Source: Pseudoxanthomonas wuyuanensis
Lineage (GTDB): Bacteria; Pseudomonadota; Gammaproteobacteria; Xanthomonadales; Xanthomonadaceae
Length of the DNA: 64,000 nt
Direction of reading: 5' to 3'
Assembly: GCF_900215535.1 (NCBI RefSeq)
Contig: NZ_OCND01000005.1
Coordinates: 1 to 64,000 of the forward strand
Shown: positions 7,035-15,776 of the stretch, in pieces
How positions within the stretch are numbered: position 1 is the stretch's first letter
Layout of the letters: each line of letters opens with the position of its first letter
The notes under the pieces: model-generated
What the model was told of the DNA's origin: nothing
What the model saw: only the letters and a program-made list of their open reading frames with translations
The model's database searches: none
Translations under genes and position numbers: made by a program

Positions 7035-9655
7035 GCTGCCGCCTTTCCGTCTGCGGCGCTTTTGGCCCGCTTCTCGAAATCATCGATCCACGCTCGAAGC
7101 GCGGTGGCGTCGGCGATGATCTCGTCGGGATCGGGCAAGTGGGTGGGCGTTTCGTCCGGCTGGGAGTGCTCAAAGGCGGAGTACTTCGACATCAAATCGT
7201 CGATGAAGATGCAATCCGGCGGTTCGATAGCCACCAGCTTCTTGAGCACCCCCATTGTTTTGATCTCGCGGCGGAAGCGCCCAACGATGTTCGCGCACAA
7301 GTGAATTTCCACCGTGCGCTCCACCAGGATGCGGAAGGTGCTGCAGGCGTCCTTCAATGCCATCTGCTTGAACTTTGGCTCCAGCTTTTTAGCGGCGCCC
7401 ATGTCACTGACGAGCTGGCCCAGCCCAGGTTTGGGCTTCAGCGAGAACGTGTCTACCGAGGACGGCACGCCCGTCTGTTGCCCTTCCCGCCCGATCGCGA
7501 TGACCTTGCAGCGGACCTTGGAACCCTTTTCGACGCGCTTCTCGTGAGCGTCTTGCAGTAGGGCCATGAGCGACAACCGGTGGGTGAACACAATGACTTG
7601 ACGGCTCTCTGCAAGCTCGGCGATCCGCGCGGCCACCGCCTCCTCGAACCGCTGGTCCAGCGATGAGATGGGGTCATCGAACACGATAGGGATGGAACGA
7701 TTGCTTCCGGTTGCATCGGCCAAGAACGCGGCCAAGGCAATAAGCCGCTGCTCGCCCTCGCTCAACACCTCGCGTTTGTGGACGTCCTGTTTGGGAGCTA
7801 GCAGTTCCGTGCAGAACGTGAATCGGCCTTTCCCTTGGGACTTGTGGTTCATTACCACCGGCAAGCCTTTGCCGCCCAACTTCCGCATCTCGGCGTTGAA
7901 GCGATCGCAGAACCCTTGTGCCAACTCTGCGCTGGCGATCTCGTTGTTCTTCGTCGTGAGCGTGTTCGTCGCCGTCAAACGGATGGCCGTCTCAAGCCTC
8001 GCGACCACAGTCAGGCGTTTGACCTCGGCCTTGATGGCGGAAACGTTTGCAGCCAGCCACTCCTTGCCCCGCAGCTCGAGCAGCCGCTCCTGACTGGCTT
8101 TTCTGCCTTCCACGTCAATCAACCCAGCAAGCTGATCGCGTTCCAGCTCCAGATCTGCGGTCCGTTTGGCATGCGCGACGTGCCAAACCGACCAATCCAC
8201 GCTGGGGACGTCCGCCACGTCGGAGGCTGTCTTCAAAGCACTGGTTCGCGCGTCCGCGGCCACTCGCAGTACTTCGCCAACGTCCACGTCCAAGCCCACG
8301 GCTTGGCTCACGGTGGCCCACACCTGCTCGTCGGGTGTGATCGGCAATGTCTTGACCAGGTCGCTGACGTACGTTTCGGCGGCCGCTGCATCGGCTTGGA
8401 GTTTGTTCTGAATAAACTCGGAGAACCCGAGCATACGCGCTTTGGCGTCGGTGCCGAGTTCCTGTTGGCACAGCACGCATCTAGCCCCTTCGTCGACGTT
8501 CGGGTGCTCGTGATCCGGGTAGGCCGAGGCCTTTGAATATGCTTCTGCAGCCGCCCACAAGCGGCGCCAAACCTCTTCTCCAACGCCTTTCAGCGGCACC
8601 TTGTTGAAGAACGCGGTGGCGTGCGCGCTAGCCGCCGTTCGCTTGCCGGTGGCCCCTGCTCGAGCAGCGATGATTGCGTTGACTTGGTCGGCGGAGGTGG
8701 CTCCTTCTCGATCCAGCGCCGATTGCTTGCTCTTGGCGAGCTGCTCCAACTGCTTGACCACCTTGCTATGGAGCTCAGCCGGGTTGGCCTGTGCCAAGGC
8801 CGCTTCCAAGGCCACCCGGTCCACGCGTTCCTGGTCGGATACGCTGCAAGCGGCGTCAATGGTCGCGTCTTGGACATTAGGCTTAAGAAGCCCCCGAAGC
8901 GTCTTAGCCGCCTGTGATTGGGACAAGTCCGCATTGATCTGCGGCAGCTGTTTCACCAGCAGATCCGCTCGCTTGCGCAGGTTGGCGCCGACGCGATCGG
9001 AGATTTCGATGAGACGCCCCATGAACACCATGGACCGAGGCATGTGCGTGGCCGATGTCGCGTTGTCGCCGAACTCCACGGACGTCACGGTGTCGAATAC
9101 CGGGATCGCTTTCAGCTCGGGCAACGGCCCATTCGCCAGATCCCACGCCAACTCGGACGTTTCAGCCGCCGGCCCGTTTTCACCAATTGCCCTGATTTCC
9201 ACAGTTGCAGCGGGCTTCTCGGTGGCGCCCAAAAAGACGTGGCCATGCATGGGACCCGCCAGGCGCGCCCCGCACAAGTGTTTGGTCAAACGCGCGTAGC
9301 CGGATTTGCCGGACCCGTTGGGGCCATACACGATCGCCAAGTCCGCGTCCCTCAGCTCGAGCTGGGCTTGATCGCCCAACGCATTGACACCGCGAATATC
9401 GAACAGCCGTTCCAGTCGCAGTCCTGCGCGCCCCGGGGTGCCGGCAATGGCGCCGGGCTCCAGCAGAGCGGAATCCTGGCTTAACTCCTTTGCGGCTTCT
9501 TGCAGGCAGTGATCTGCCAACGCGTCGATGCCTGCTTCGTCCGGCATGCGCCGGTGGGTGATCAGATCATGCGCGGCCGCTCGCAACCAACTGGTCTTGC
9601 TGTTCAACCACGCCTCGATCTCAATCGGCGCGGAGCCTTCCTCTTGGCTCGTCAT
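7031..9655 (-). CDS. AAA ATPase with zinc-hook motif, RloC/PrrC-like
   Basis: About 874 residues of the AAA_13 type. Walker A is YGPNGSGKSG (about residues 110-118). A central region with heptad-like helices contains CVLC (in GARCVLCQQEL), placed like a zinc hook. The ABC-type signature is LSEGEQRLIALAAFL, Walker B is IPIVFDDPISSLD, and the switch is VIFTHRLS in form VIVFTH. The C-terminal domain has R-x3-E (RILVE) and a later histidine (FEHSQ), which could correspond to the R-E-H triad of anticodon nucleases. A start at 9655 is preferred because GGGGGAGAGAGCG precedes it. Likely a defence gene. The nuclease role is an inference. Confidence 0.65.
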   Translation of the reverse strand: MTSQEEGSAPIEIEAWLNSKTSWLRAAAHDLITHRRMPDEAGIDALADHCLQEAAKELSQDSALLEPGAIAGTPGRAGLRLERLFDIRGVNALGDQAQLELRDADLAIVYGPNGSGKSGYARLTKHLCGARLAGPMHGHVFLGATEKPAATVEIRAIGENGPAAETSELAWDLANGPLPELKAIPVFDTVTSVEFGDNATSATHMPRSMVFMGRLIEISDRVGANLRKRADLLVKQLPQINADLSQSQAAKTLRGLLKPNVQDATIDAACSVSDQERVDRVALEAALAQANPAELHSKVVKQLEQLAKSKQSALDREGATSADQVNAIIAARAGATGKRTAASAHATAFFNKVPLKGVGEEVWRRLWAAAEAYSKASAYPDHEHPNVDEGARCVLCQQELGTDAKARMLGFSEFIQNKLQADAAAAETYVSDLVKTLPITPDEQVWATVSQAVGLDVDVGEVLRVAADARTSALKTASDVADVPSVDWSVWHVAHAKRTADLELERDQLAGLIDVEGRKASQERLLELRGKEWLAANVSAIKAEVKRLTVVARLETAIRLTATNTLTTKNNEIASAELAQGFCDRFNAEMRKLGGKGLPVVMNHKSQGKGRFTFCTELLAPKQDVHKREVLSEGEQRLIALAAFLADATGSNRSIPIVFDDPISSLDQRFEEAVAARIAELAESRQVIVFTHRLSLMALLQDAHEKRVEKGSKVRCKVIAIGREGQQTGVPSSVDTFSLKPKPGLGQLVSDMGAAKKLEPKFKQMALKDACSTFRILVERTVEIHLCANIVGRFRREIKTMGVLKKLVAIEPPDCIFIDDLMSKYSAFEHSQPDETPTHLPDPDEIIADATALRAWIDDFEKRAKSAADGKAAA

Positions 9656-9903
9656 CGCTCTCTCCCCCGGAGAAGTTTTCAGGCCCGTGGGTTCAAAGCC
9701 TGCCACAGGATGTTATCACCAGACTGCCCCGGTCCTTGCAGGGTTTTCCCTACCGGTCAGTTCGGATCTGGGGTGCGTCTTACGCCGAGATCAGACTGGC
9801 TCATCATGCTCTCCCTTTTCGATGGCGGTAAGTCGGGTTGACCGTGGATGACTCGCTGGATCGAGTGAAACTGCGCTGAGAATCGGGGGCGGCACTCATC
9901 GGA

Positions 9904-9929
9904 TGACTGCTTCGGGTCGATTGCGGACA
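9904..9929. repeat. Dispersed 26-bp palindromic repeat, copy 3
   Basis: A degenerate copy in the same orientation as copy 1: arms TGACTGCT and TGCGGACA around TCGGGTCGAT. It lies between the AAA-ATPase gene and the aminotransferase fragment, another module junction. Confidence 0.5.
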
Positions 9930-10070
9930 TGCACGTTTTGCTTAGTACTCGTGCCGGTGGATCTGGAGGCAATATGGCTGGCAGTCTCTTCCACCCATAC
10001 TGTGGCCCGCGAAACTCACGAAGTCGCTACCCCTGCTGCCCGCGCAAGTTCGTCAGGGAGGAAGCGGGAA

Positions 10071-10249
10071 GCTATCCCTTGAAAGTCCGCGCCAGCATCG
10101 ACGGCATCAGCTTGGCACCAGGTCCGATGTTCACCGCTGCCGGCGGGTTCGATCACTTCATTCGCCTCAACTTTGGACACCCGCTCTCACCTGTTGTGCG
10201 CTCGTCGCTCAAGCGGATTGGCGCACTGGCACGCGAGCGCGTGGTCTAG
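10071..10249 (+). pseudogene. C-terminal remnant of a MocR-type regulator/aminotransferase
   Basis: The frame encodes DGISLAPGPMFTAAGGFDHF followed by IRLNFGHPLSPVVRSSL and a natural stop at 10249. This is the C-terminal end of GntR/MocR-family proteins, which have a PLP-dependent aminotransferase domain and end in the G.S.APGP.F...LR.N.GHPW pattern. The DNA-binding domain and most of the aminotransferase fold are missing, and upstream sequence in this frame does not resemble them. It is a relic left by insertion or deletion near 10070. Confidence 0.7.
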
Positions 10250-10264
10250 CGGTAGTCGCCCGGC

Positions 10265-11191
10265 CTAGTTGTAAGCATCCAAGCGCCAGTCTTTCTCCGC
10301 GTTGCCTACTATTTCGGCAATCCAGTCCACGAAGGCGCGCACCGTGGGCGATAGATGGCGATTCTTGGGATAGATGGCCGACAGCGGCACCAGCGGCGCT
10401 GCGTAGTCGCACAGAATCCTGCGCAAGCTTCCCTTGCGAAGGTGTTCCAGCACCATGTAGCTACCGGGACGAACAATGCCCAGTCCCTGCAGCGCGGCGG
10501 TTACGTAGGCGTCGGTGTCATTGACGATCAGGCGCTCGCGCATCGTGATGCTTCGGCTCTCGCCATCGACCACGTAGTTCCATTCCATCGAACGTGCGGT
10601 GCGACTGGATAGGTAGCCCACCGCATGGTGATCGACCAGATCCTCCAGCGTCCGTGGCGTGCCAGAGGTGGCCAGGTATTCGGGTGAGGCGCAGGTGACC
10701 CACTCAAAGGCGCCGATACGCTTGGCCACCAGCGTAGGCGAGTCTTCCGGGATGCCGGCGCGAATTACGCAGTCGATGCCCTCCTGGACCAGCTCGACGG
10801 TGCGATCAGCCGCTGTCAGGGTGAGCTCTACATCCGGAAAGCGCGACTGGAAATCCTTGATCGAGGGCAGCACCACCAGGCGTGCCAGCGAGAGCGTCAT
10901 GTCAACGCGCAAGCGCCCGCGGGGTCGGCCCGCACTTCCGGGAAAACCGGACTCCATCGCTTCCAGATCGGCTAACAGCTTTCTGCAATTGTCGTAGTAG
11001 AGCGTGCCATCTGGCGTCAGGCTGATGTGACGCGTGGTCCGCTGCAGCAGGCGAACGCCAAGAAATGCCTCCAGCTCCTTGACCGCGCGGGTGACCCGCG
11101 AAGGGGGCAAGGACAGGCTGTCGGCCGCACGACTGAAGCTATGCATTTCGACCACACGCGTAAAGATCTGCATCGACTGGAAGCGATCCAC
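10265..11191 (-). CDS. LysR-family regulator, probable regulator of the adjacent pump
   Basis: 308 residues. The N-terminal winged HTH (SFSRAADSLSLPPSRVTRAVKELEAFLGVRLLQRTTRHISLT, quoted in part: SRAADSLSLPPSRVTRAV) is followed by a LysR co-inducer domain. It is divergent from the efflux operon starting at 11401 and separated from it by about 210 bp. That is the arrangement of MexT with mexEF-oprN in Pseudomonas and of LysR regulators of Stenotrophomonas pumps. Control of the pump is inferred from this layout and the TTATT-N11-AATAA motif in the gap. Confidence 0.85.
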   Translation of the reverse strand: MDRFQSMQIFTRVVEMHSFSRAADSLSLPPSRVTRAVKELEAFLGVRLLQRTTRHISLTPDGTLYYDNCRKLLADLEAMESGFPGSAGRPRGRLRVDMTLSLARLVVLPSIKDFQSRFPDVELTLTAADRTVELVQEGIDCVIRAGIPEDSPTLVAKRIGAFEWVTCASPEYLATSGTPRTLEDLVDHHAVGYLSSRTARSMEWNYVVDGESRSITMRERLIVNDTDAYVTAALQGLGIVRPGSYMVLEHLRKGSLRRILCDYAAPLVPLSAIYPKNRHLSPTVRAFVDWIAEIVGNAEKDWRLDAYN

Positions 11192-11300
11192 GGATCATGG
11201 CCTCCGAGGCCAGGTTTGTTGTCGCACTGACAATAAGCCGGTTCGAGAAATTGCTTGGATGGCTCTATACCAGCACTTCTTGGGGGAAGTCTTTCGGCAA

Positions 11301-11321
11301 TTATTCTACATGGAGCAATAA
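11301..11321. promoter_or_regulatory. Candidate LysR operator (T-N11-A type)
   Basis: TTATT at 11301-11305 and AATAA at 11317-11321 are perfect inverted arms separated by exactly 11 bp, the T-N11-A form bound by LysR regulators. It lies in the divergent gap between the LysR gene and the efflux operon, 80 bp before the adaptor gene start. Confidence 0.5.
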
Positions 11322-11400
11322 AGATAGCCAGTCTTTGGTCTAGATGGAGCGAAAACGCAGGCACAGACTGCCAGCCGTCCCACTCCACCAGGCCCTTGTT

Positions 11401-12573
11401 ATGAAAACCCTCAATAAGCCTCAAGTAGCAGTTCTAGCGGTTGCGATTGCCATTGCAGGCGCTGGGACCATTTTCTTTCGAGCCGGCAGCGACGCCCAGG
11501 CTGAACCGGCCGCCGCAGTGCCGGTGGTCAAGATCCAGTACGCCACGGAACGTCCGGTGTCCGATACCCAGGACTACACCGGCCGCCTGGAGGCAGTGGA
11601 CGTGGTCGATGTTCGCCCGAAGGTCCCCGGCACGCTGCTGAAGGTCCACTTCAAGGACGGCCAGCAGGTCCAGCAGGGCGACCTGTTGTTCACCATCGAT
11701 CCGGCGCCGTTCCAGACGCAGGTCCACCAGGCCCAGGCCAACCTGGCCAAGGTCGGCGAGCAGCGCCGCCTGACCGAGCTGGAACAGGCCCGTGCCCAGA
11801 AGCTGATCGCCTCCAACTCGATCTCCCGCAAGGACTTCGATGCCCTCGACCATGGCGCCCGCGAGGCCGCCGCCTCCCTGAAGGGCGCCAAGGCAGAGCT
11901 TGCGCAGGCGCAACTGCAGCTGAGCTACACCCAAGTTCGCGCCCCCATTTCCGGACGCATCTCGCGTGCGGAAATCACCCCCGGCAATGTCGTCAGCGCT
12001 GGCGGTGATTCGGTGCCGCTGACCCGCATCGTCTCCGACAGCGAGCTCTATGCCTCCTTCAGTGTCGATGAGCAGAGCTACCTGCGCATCATCGCGCCCT
12101 CCCTCAAGGCTGGCGCGCGTCCGACGGTGAAGGTGGGACTGGCCAACGACAACGCCTTCTCGTACTCGGCCACCATCGAAACGCTCGACAACCAGATGGA
12201 CACGCGCTCGGGCACCGTGCGCGTTCGCGCCCGCATCGATGAGGTCAGCCCCGAGATGCTGCCCGGTCTGCAGGCGCGCATCCGACTGCAAGGCGGCGTT
12301 CCGTACAAGGCCGTCGTCATTGAGGACGCCCTGGTGGGCACGGACCAGGATCGCAAGTACGTCCTGGTGGTGAACAAGGAAAACAAAGTTGAACGGCGCG
12401 TTGTTGAAACCGGCCCGCTGCAGGGCACCAGCCGCGTCCTGCGTGGCGGCCTGCCGGCCGGATCCAAGGTCATCGTCGATGGTGCCTTCCGCGCCCCGGG
12501 CACCGTGGTGTCTGCTGTGGTCGCTGAAACGCCCAAGCCCGCCGCCAATGCGGTGGCAGGAGGCCTGCAGTGA
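11401..12573 (+). CDS. RND efflux periplasmic adaptor (MexE-like)
   Basis: About 390 residues. It joins the inner-membrane RND pump to the outer-membrane channel. The N-terminus MKTLNKPQVAVLAVAIAIAGAG is a signal/anchor segment. It is followed by the lipoyl-type hairpin (VDVRPKVPGTLLKVHFKDGQ, VQQGDLLFTIDP), a helical hairpin rich in Q/A/E, the second lipoyl half (YTQVRAPISGRISR) and beta-barrel domains. I chose the ATG at 11401 over an upstream ATG at 11344 because it begins the signal segment. Its stop overlaps the GTG start of the pump gene. Confidence 0.9.
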   Translation: MKTLNKPQVAVLAVAIAIAGAGTIFFRAGSDAQAEPAAAVPVVKIQYATERPVSDTQDYTGRLEAVDVVDVRPKVPGTLLKVHFKDGQQVQQGDLLFTIDPAPFQTQVHQAQANLAKVGEQRRLTELEQARAQKLIASNSISRKDFDALDHGAREAAASLKGAKAELAQAQLQLSYTQVRAPISGRISRAEITPGNVVSAGGDSVPLTRIVSDSELYASFSVDEQSYLRIIAPSLKAGARPTVKVGLANDNAFSYSATIETLDNQMDTRSGTVRVRARIDEVSPEMLPGLQARIRLQGGVPYKAVVIEDALVGTDQDRKYVLVVNKENKVERRVVETGPLQGTSRVLRGGLPAGSKVIVDGAFRAPGTVVSAVVAETPKPAANAVAGGLQ

Positions 12574-15500
12574 ACATCTCCAAGTTCTTTATCGATAGGC
12601 CGATCTTTGCGTGCGTCCTATCGGCATTGATTCTGCTTGCCGGCATCGTTGCCTCACTGAACATGCCTGTCTCTGAGTATCCACAGGTCATTCCACCTTC
12701 GGTTGTCGTGCATGCGCAGTACCCCGGCGCCAATGCCAAGACGATCGCTGAGACAGTGGCAGCTCCCCTGGAGCAGTCGATCAACGGCGTCGAGGACATG
12801 CTTTACATGGACTCGAAAGCCAGCAGTGACGGTCACCTGTACTTGACAGTCACCTTCAAGCTCGGCACGAATCCTGACAAAGCCCAACAGCTGGTACAGA
12901 CACGCGTGTCGCAGGCCCAGCCACGCCTGCCTGAAGATGTGCAGCGCTTGGGCGTAACAGCCATCAAGAGCTCGCCGATCATCACGATCGCCGTGCACAT
13001 GGTCTCCCCCAATGGGACCTTCGATAACAACTACATCAGCAATTACGCGGTACTGCATGTAAAGGACCGCATGGCCCGTATCGCGGGCGTTGGTGACGTC
13101 GTCCTATGGGGACCGGGTGGTTATGCGATGCGCGTCTGGCTGGACCCGGCGGCCCTAGCTGAGCGTGGTTTGAGCGCGACCGATGTTGCCGGCGCCATTC
13201 GGCGCCAGAACATACAAGCCGCCGTGGGCACCATCGGCAGCGCACCGACTACGCCCCAAGCCGCATTCCAGCTCACCGTTAATGCCGATGGCCGGCTTAA
13301 GACGCCGGATGAGTTCAAGAACATCATCATCAAGTCTGATGCTTCGGGTGCGATCACGCGCCTGGCCGACATCGCCCGCGTCGAACTCGGTGCCGAAGAC
13401 TACGGCATTCGCGCCACACTCAATAACCAGCCGGCCATTGCCGTCGCGGTCCAGGAAGCACCGGGTGCCAACTCGCTAGAGATCTCACGGCAAGTGCATA
13501 GCGCCATGGAAGATCTGGCCAAGGAATTCCCGGAAGACCTGGAATACCGCGTTGTCTATGAGCCCAGCAAGGCGGTTCAGACCGGTATCGACGCCGTCAT
13601 CAAAACCCTACTCGAAGCGGTGGCGCTGGTCGTGCTGGTGGTCTTCCTGTTCCTGCAGACCTGGCGCGCCTCGATCATCCCACTGCTTGCGGTGCCGATC
13701 TCGATCGTGGGCACATTCACCTTCCTGCTGCTGGCCGGCTATTCGATCAATACGCTTTCGCTGTTCGGACTGGTGGTAGCCATCGGCATCGTGGTCGACG
13801 ATGCGATCGTGGTGGTGGAGAACGTAGAGCGCAACATCGCCAGCGGCTTGTCGCCGCGTGAGGCGACCTACCAGGCGATGCAGGAGGTCAGTGGCCCGAT
13901 CATCGCCATCGCGCTGACCCTGTCGGCGGTGTTCCTGCCGCTAGCATTCCTGAGTGGTCTGACCGGTGAGTTCTATCAGCAGTTCGCCGTCACCATCGCC
14001 ATCTCAACGCTGATCTCAGCGGTCAACTCGCTGACCCTGTCCCCCGCACTGTCGGCCCTGCTGCTCAAAGGTCATGGCGAGGCGCCTGACCGCTTTACGC
14101 GCGTGACACAGAAGCTGTTCGGTCGCTTCTTTGGCCGCTTCAATCGCTTCTTCGATCGCGGATCGGAGTCCTATGGAAACAAGGTGGCCGTCCTGCTCAA
14201 GCGCAAGGGCGCGCTACTGGTGGTCTACGCGCTCCTGCTGGGTGGTACGTGGTGGCTGACTGATCGGGTTCCGGGTGGATTCGTGCCGGCACAGGACAAG
14301 GAATACCTGGTCAGCCTGGCGCAGCTGCCGGAAGGTGCCACGCTCGATCGCACCGAAGAGACCATGAATGCCATGAATGAGCTCGCGCTGAAGCATCCCG
14401 CCGTGATGGGGACCTCCAGCTACAGTGGCCTGTCGATCAATGGCGTGACCAAGAGCTCGAGCACCGCACTGACCTTCGTGCTGCTCAAGCCCTTCAAGGA
14501 TCGTCCCGGCGTCAGCGCCGATGACGTTGCTGCAGATCTTGGCAAGGAGTACGCAAAGATCGGCCACGCCTTCGCCGCCATCTTCCCCGCACCGCCGGTC
14601 TACGGACTGGGCACGCTGGGTGGTTTCAAGTTCCAGATTGAGGATCGTGGCGACCTGGGCTACGAAGAGCTCTACAAGGCAACGCAGGCCTTCATCCAGA
14701 AGGCAGCCGAAGCTCCGGAGCTGAGCCCGCTGTACTCGACCTACACCGTGAACGTTCCGCAGTTGAAGGTGGACGTTGATCGGGCCACGGCGCAGCAGCT
14801 GGGCGTGGAGACGCCGGCGGTACTGGGCACGCTGCAGGCATTCTTGGGCTCGTACTACGTCAACGACTTCAACTTCCTGGGTCGCGTGTACCAGGTCCGC
14901 ATGCAAGCCGACAGCCAGTACCGCTCCAAGCCCGATGACATCGGTCAGCTGCATGTGCGTAGCGAGTCCGGGCAGATGGTGCCGATCGCCTCGGTGGCCA
15001 CGGTGAGCCAGACCTACGGCCCTGACCAGGTGCTGCGCTACAACGGTTTCACCTCGGCCGACGTCACGGGAAGTCCCGCACCGGGCTACTCCTCGGACCA
15101 AGCCATGGCGGCCATCGACCGGATTGCGGCTGAAACATTGCCGCCGGGCATGACCTACGAATGGACCGATCTGACCTATCAGCAAATCATCGCGGGCAAC
15201 AGCGCCATCTGGATCTTGCCACTGTGCGTGCTGCTGGTCTTCTTCGTGCTGGCCGCCCAGTACGAGAGCCTGACCCTGCCGCTGGCCATCATCCTGATCA
15301 TTCCGATGAGCATCTTCTCGGCGTTGTTCGGCGTGTGGCTGACCGATGGTGAGAACAACATCTTTACCCAGATCGGCTTGATCGTCCTTGTGGGGCTAGC
15401 AACAAAGAACGCCATCCTGATCGTCGAGTTCGCGCGTGAGTTGGAGATTTCCGGCATGCCGACCCTGAAGGCGGTCGTGGAAGCTTCCCGCCTGCGTCTG

Positions 15501-15776
15501 CGTCCGATCCTGATGACCTCGCTGGCTTTCATCATGGGTGTGGTGCCGTTGGTGCTCTCCACCGGTGCCGGTGCCGAGATGCGCCAGGCCATGGGTATCT
15601 CGGTGTTCTTCGGGATGATCGGCGTGACGCTGTTCGGCCTGTTCCTCACCCCGGTGTTCTACGTGGTCATGCGCGCTCTCAGTGGAGGCAAGCCGCTGCA
15701 CTCGGCGGCACACCACAAGGCGCCCGGGATCGTTCCCCATCACCCTGAATTGGCTCATTCGGAGAACAAGTCATGA
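12570..15776 (+). CDS. RND-family multidrug efflux pump (MexF-like)
   Basis: 1068 residues, the usual size for an HAE1-family inner-membrane proton-driven transporter. The start MNISKFFIDRPIFACVLSALILLAGI is the family's first membrane helix. TM4 carries VVAIGIVVDDAIVVVENVER, with the paired aspartates of the proton relay. A second half-repeat ends with GLATKNAILIVEFA and the last membrane helices near MGISVFFGMIGVTLFGLFL. The gene begins with GTG overlapping the adaptor stop (GTGA) and ends overlapping the channel gene (ATGA), so the operon is translationally coupled. Substrates are not deducible. Confidence 0.95.
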   Translation: MNISKFFIDRPIFACVLSALILLAGIVASLNMPVSEYPQVIPPSVVVHAQYPGANAKTIAETVAAPLEQSINGVEDMLYMDSKASSDGHLYLTVTFKLGTNPDKAQQLVQTRVSQAQPRLPEDVQRLGVTAIKSSPIITIAVHMVSPNGTFDNNYISNYAVLHVKDRMARIAGVGDVVLWGPGGYAMRVWLDPAALAERGLSATDVAGAIRRQNIQAAVGTIGSAPTTPQAAFQLTVNADGRLKTPDEFKNIIIKSDASGAITRLADIARVELGAEDYGIRATLNNQPAIAVAVQEAPGANSLEISRQVHSAMEDLAKEFPEDLEYRVVYEPSKAVQTGIDAVIKTLLEAVALVVLVVFLFLQTWRASIIPLLAVPISIVGTFTFLLLAGYSINTLSLFGLVVAIGIVVDDAIVVVENVERNIASGLSPREATYQAMQEVSGPIIAIALTLSAVFLPLAFLSGLTGEFYQQFAVTIAISTLISAVNSLTLSPALSALLLKGHGEAPDRFTRVTQKLFGRFFGRFNRFFDRGSESYGNKVAVLLKRKGALLVVYALLLGGTWWLTDRVPGGFVPAQDKEYLVSLAQLPEGATLDRTEETMNAMNELALKHPAVMGTSSYSGLSINGVTKSSSTALTFVLLKPFKDRPGVSADDVAADLGKEYAKIGHAFAAIFPAPPVYGLGTLGGFKFQIEDRGDLGYEELYKATQAFIQKAAEAPELSPLYSTYTVNVPQLKVDVDRATAQQLGVETPAVLGTLQAFLGSYYVNDFNFLGRVYQVRMQADSQYRSKPDDIGQLHVRSESGQMVPIASVATVSQTYGPDQVLRYNGFTSADVTGSPAPGYSSDQAMAAIDRIAAETLPPGMTYEWTDLTYQQIIAGNSAIWILPLCVLLVFFVLAAQYESLTLPLAIILIIPMSIFSALFGVWLTDGENNIFTQIGLIVLVGLATKNAILIVEFARELEISGMPTLKAVVEASRLRLRPILMTSLAFIMGVVPLVLSTGAGAEMRQAMGISVFFGMIGVTLFGLFLTPVFYVVMRALSGGKPLHSAAHHKAPGIVPHHPELAHSENKS

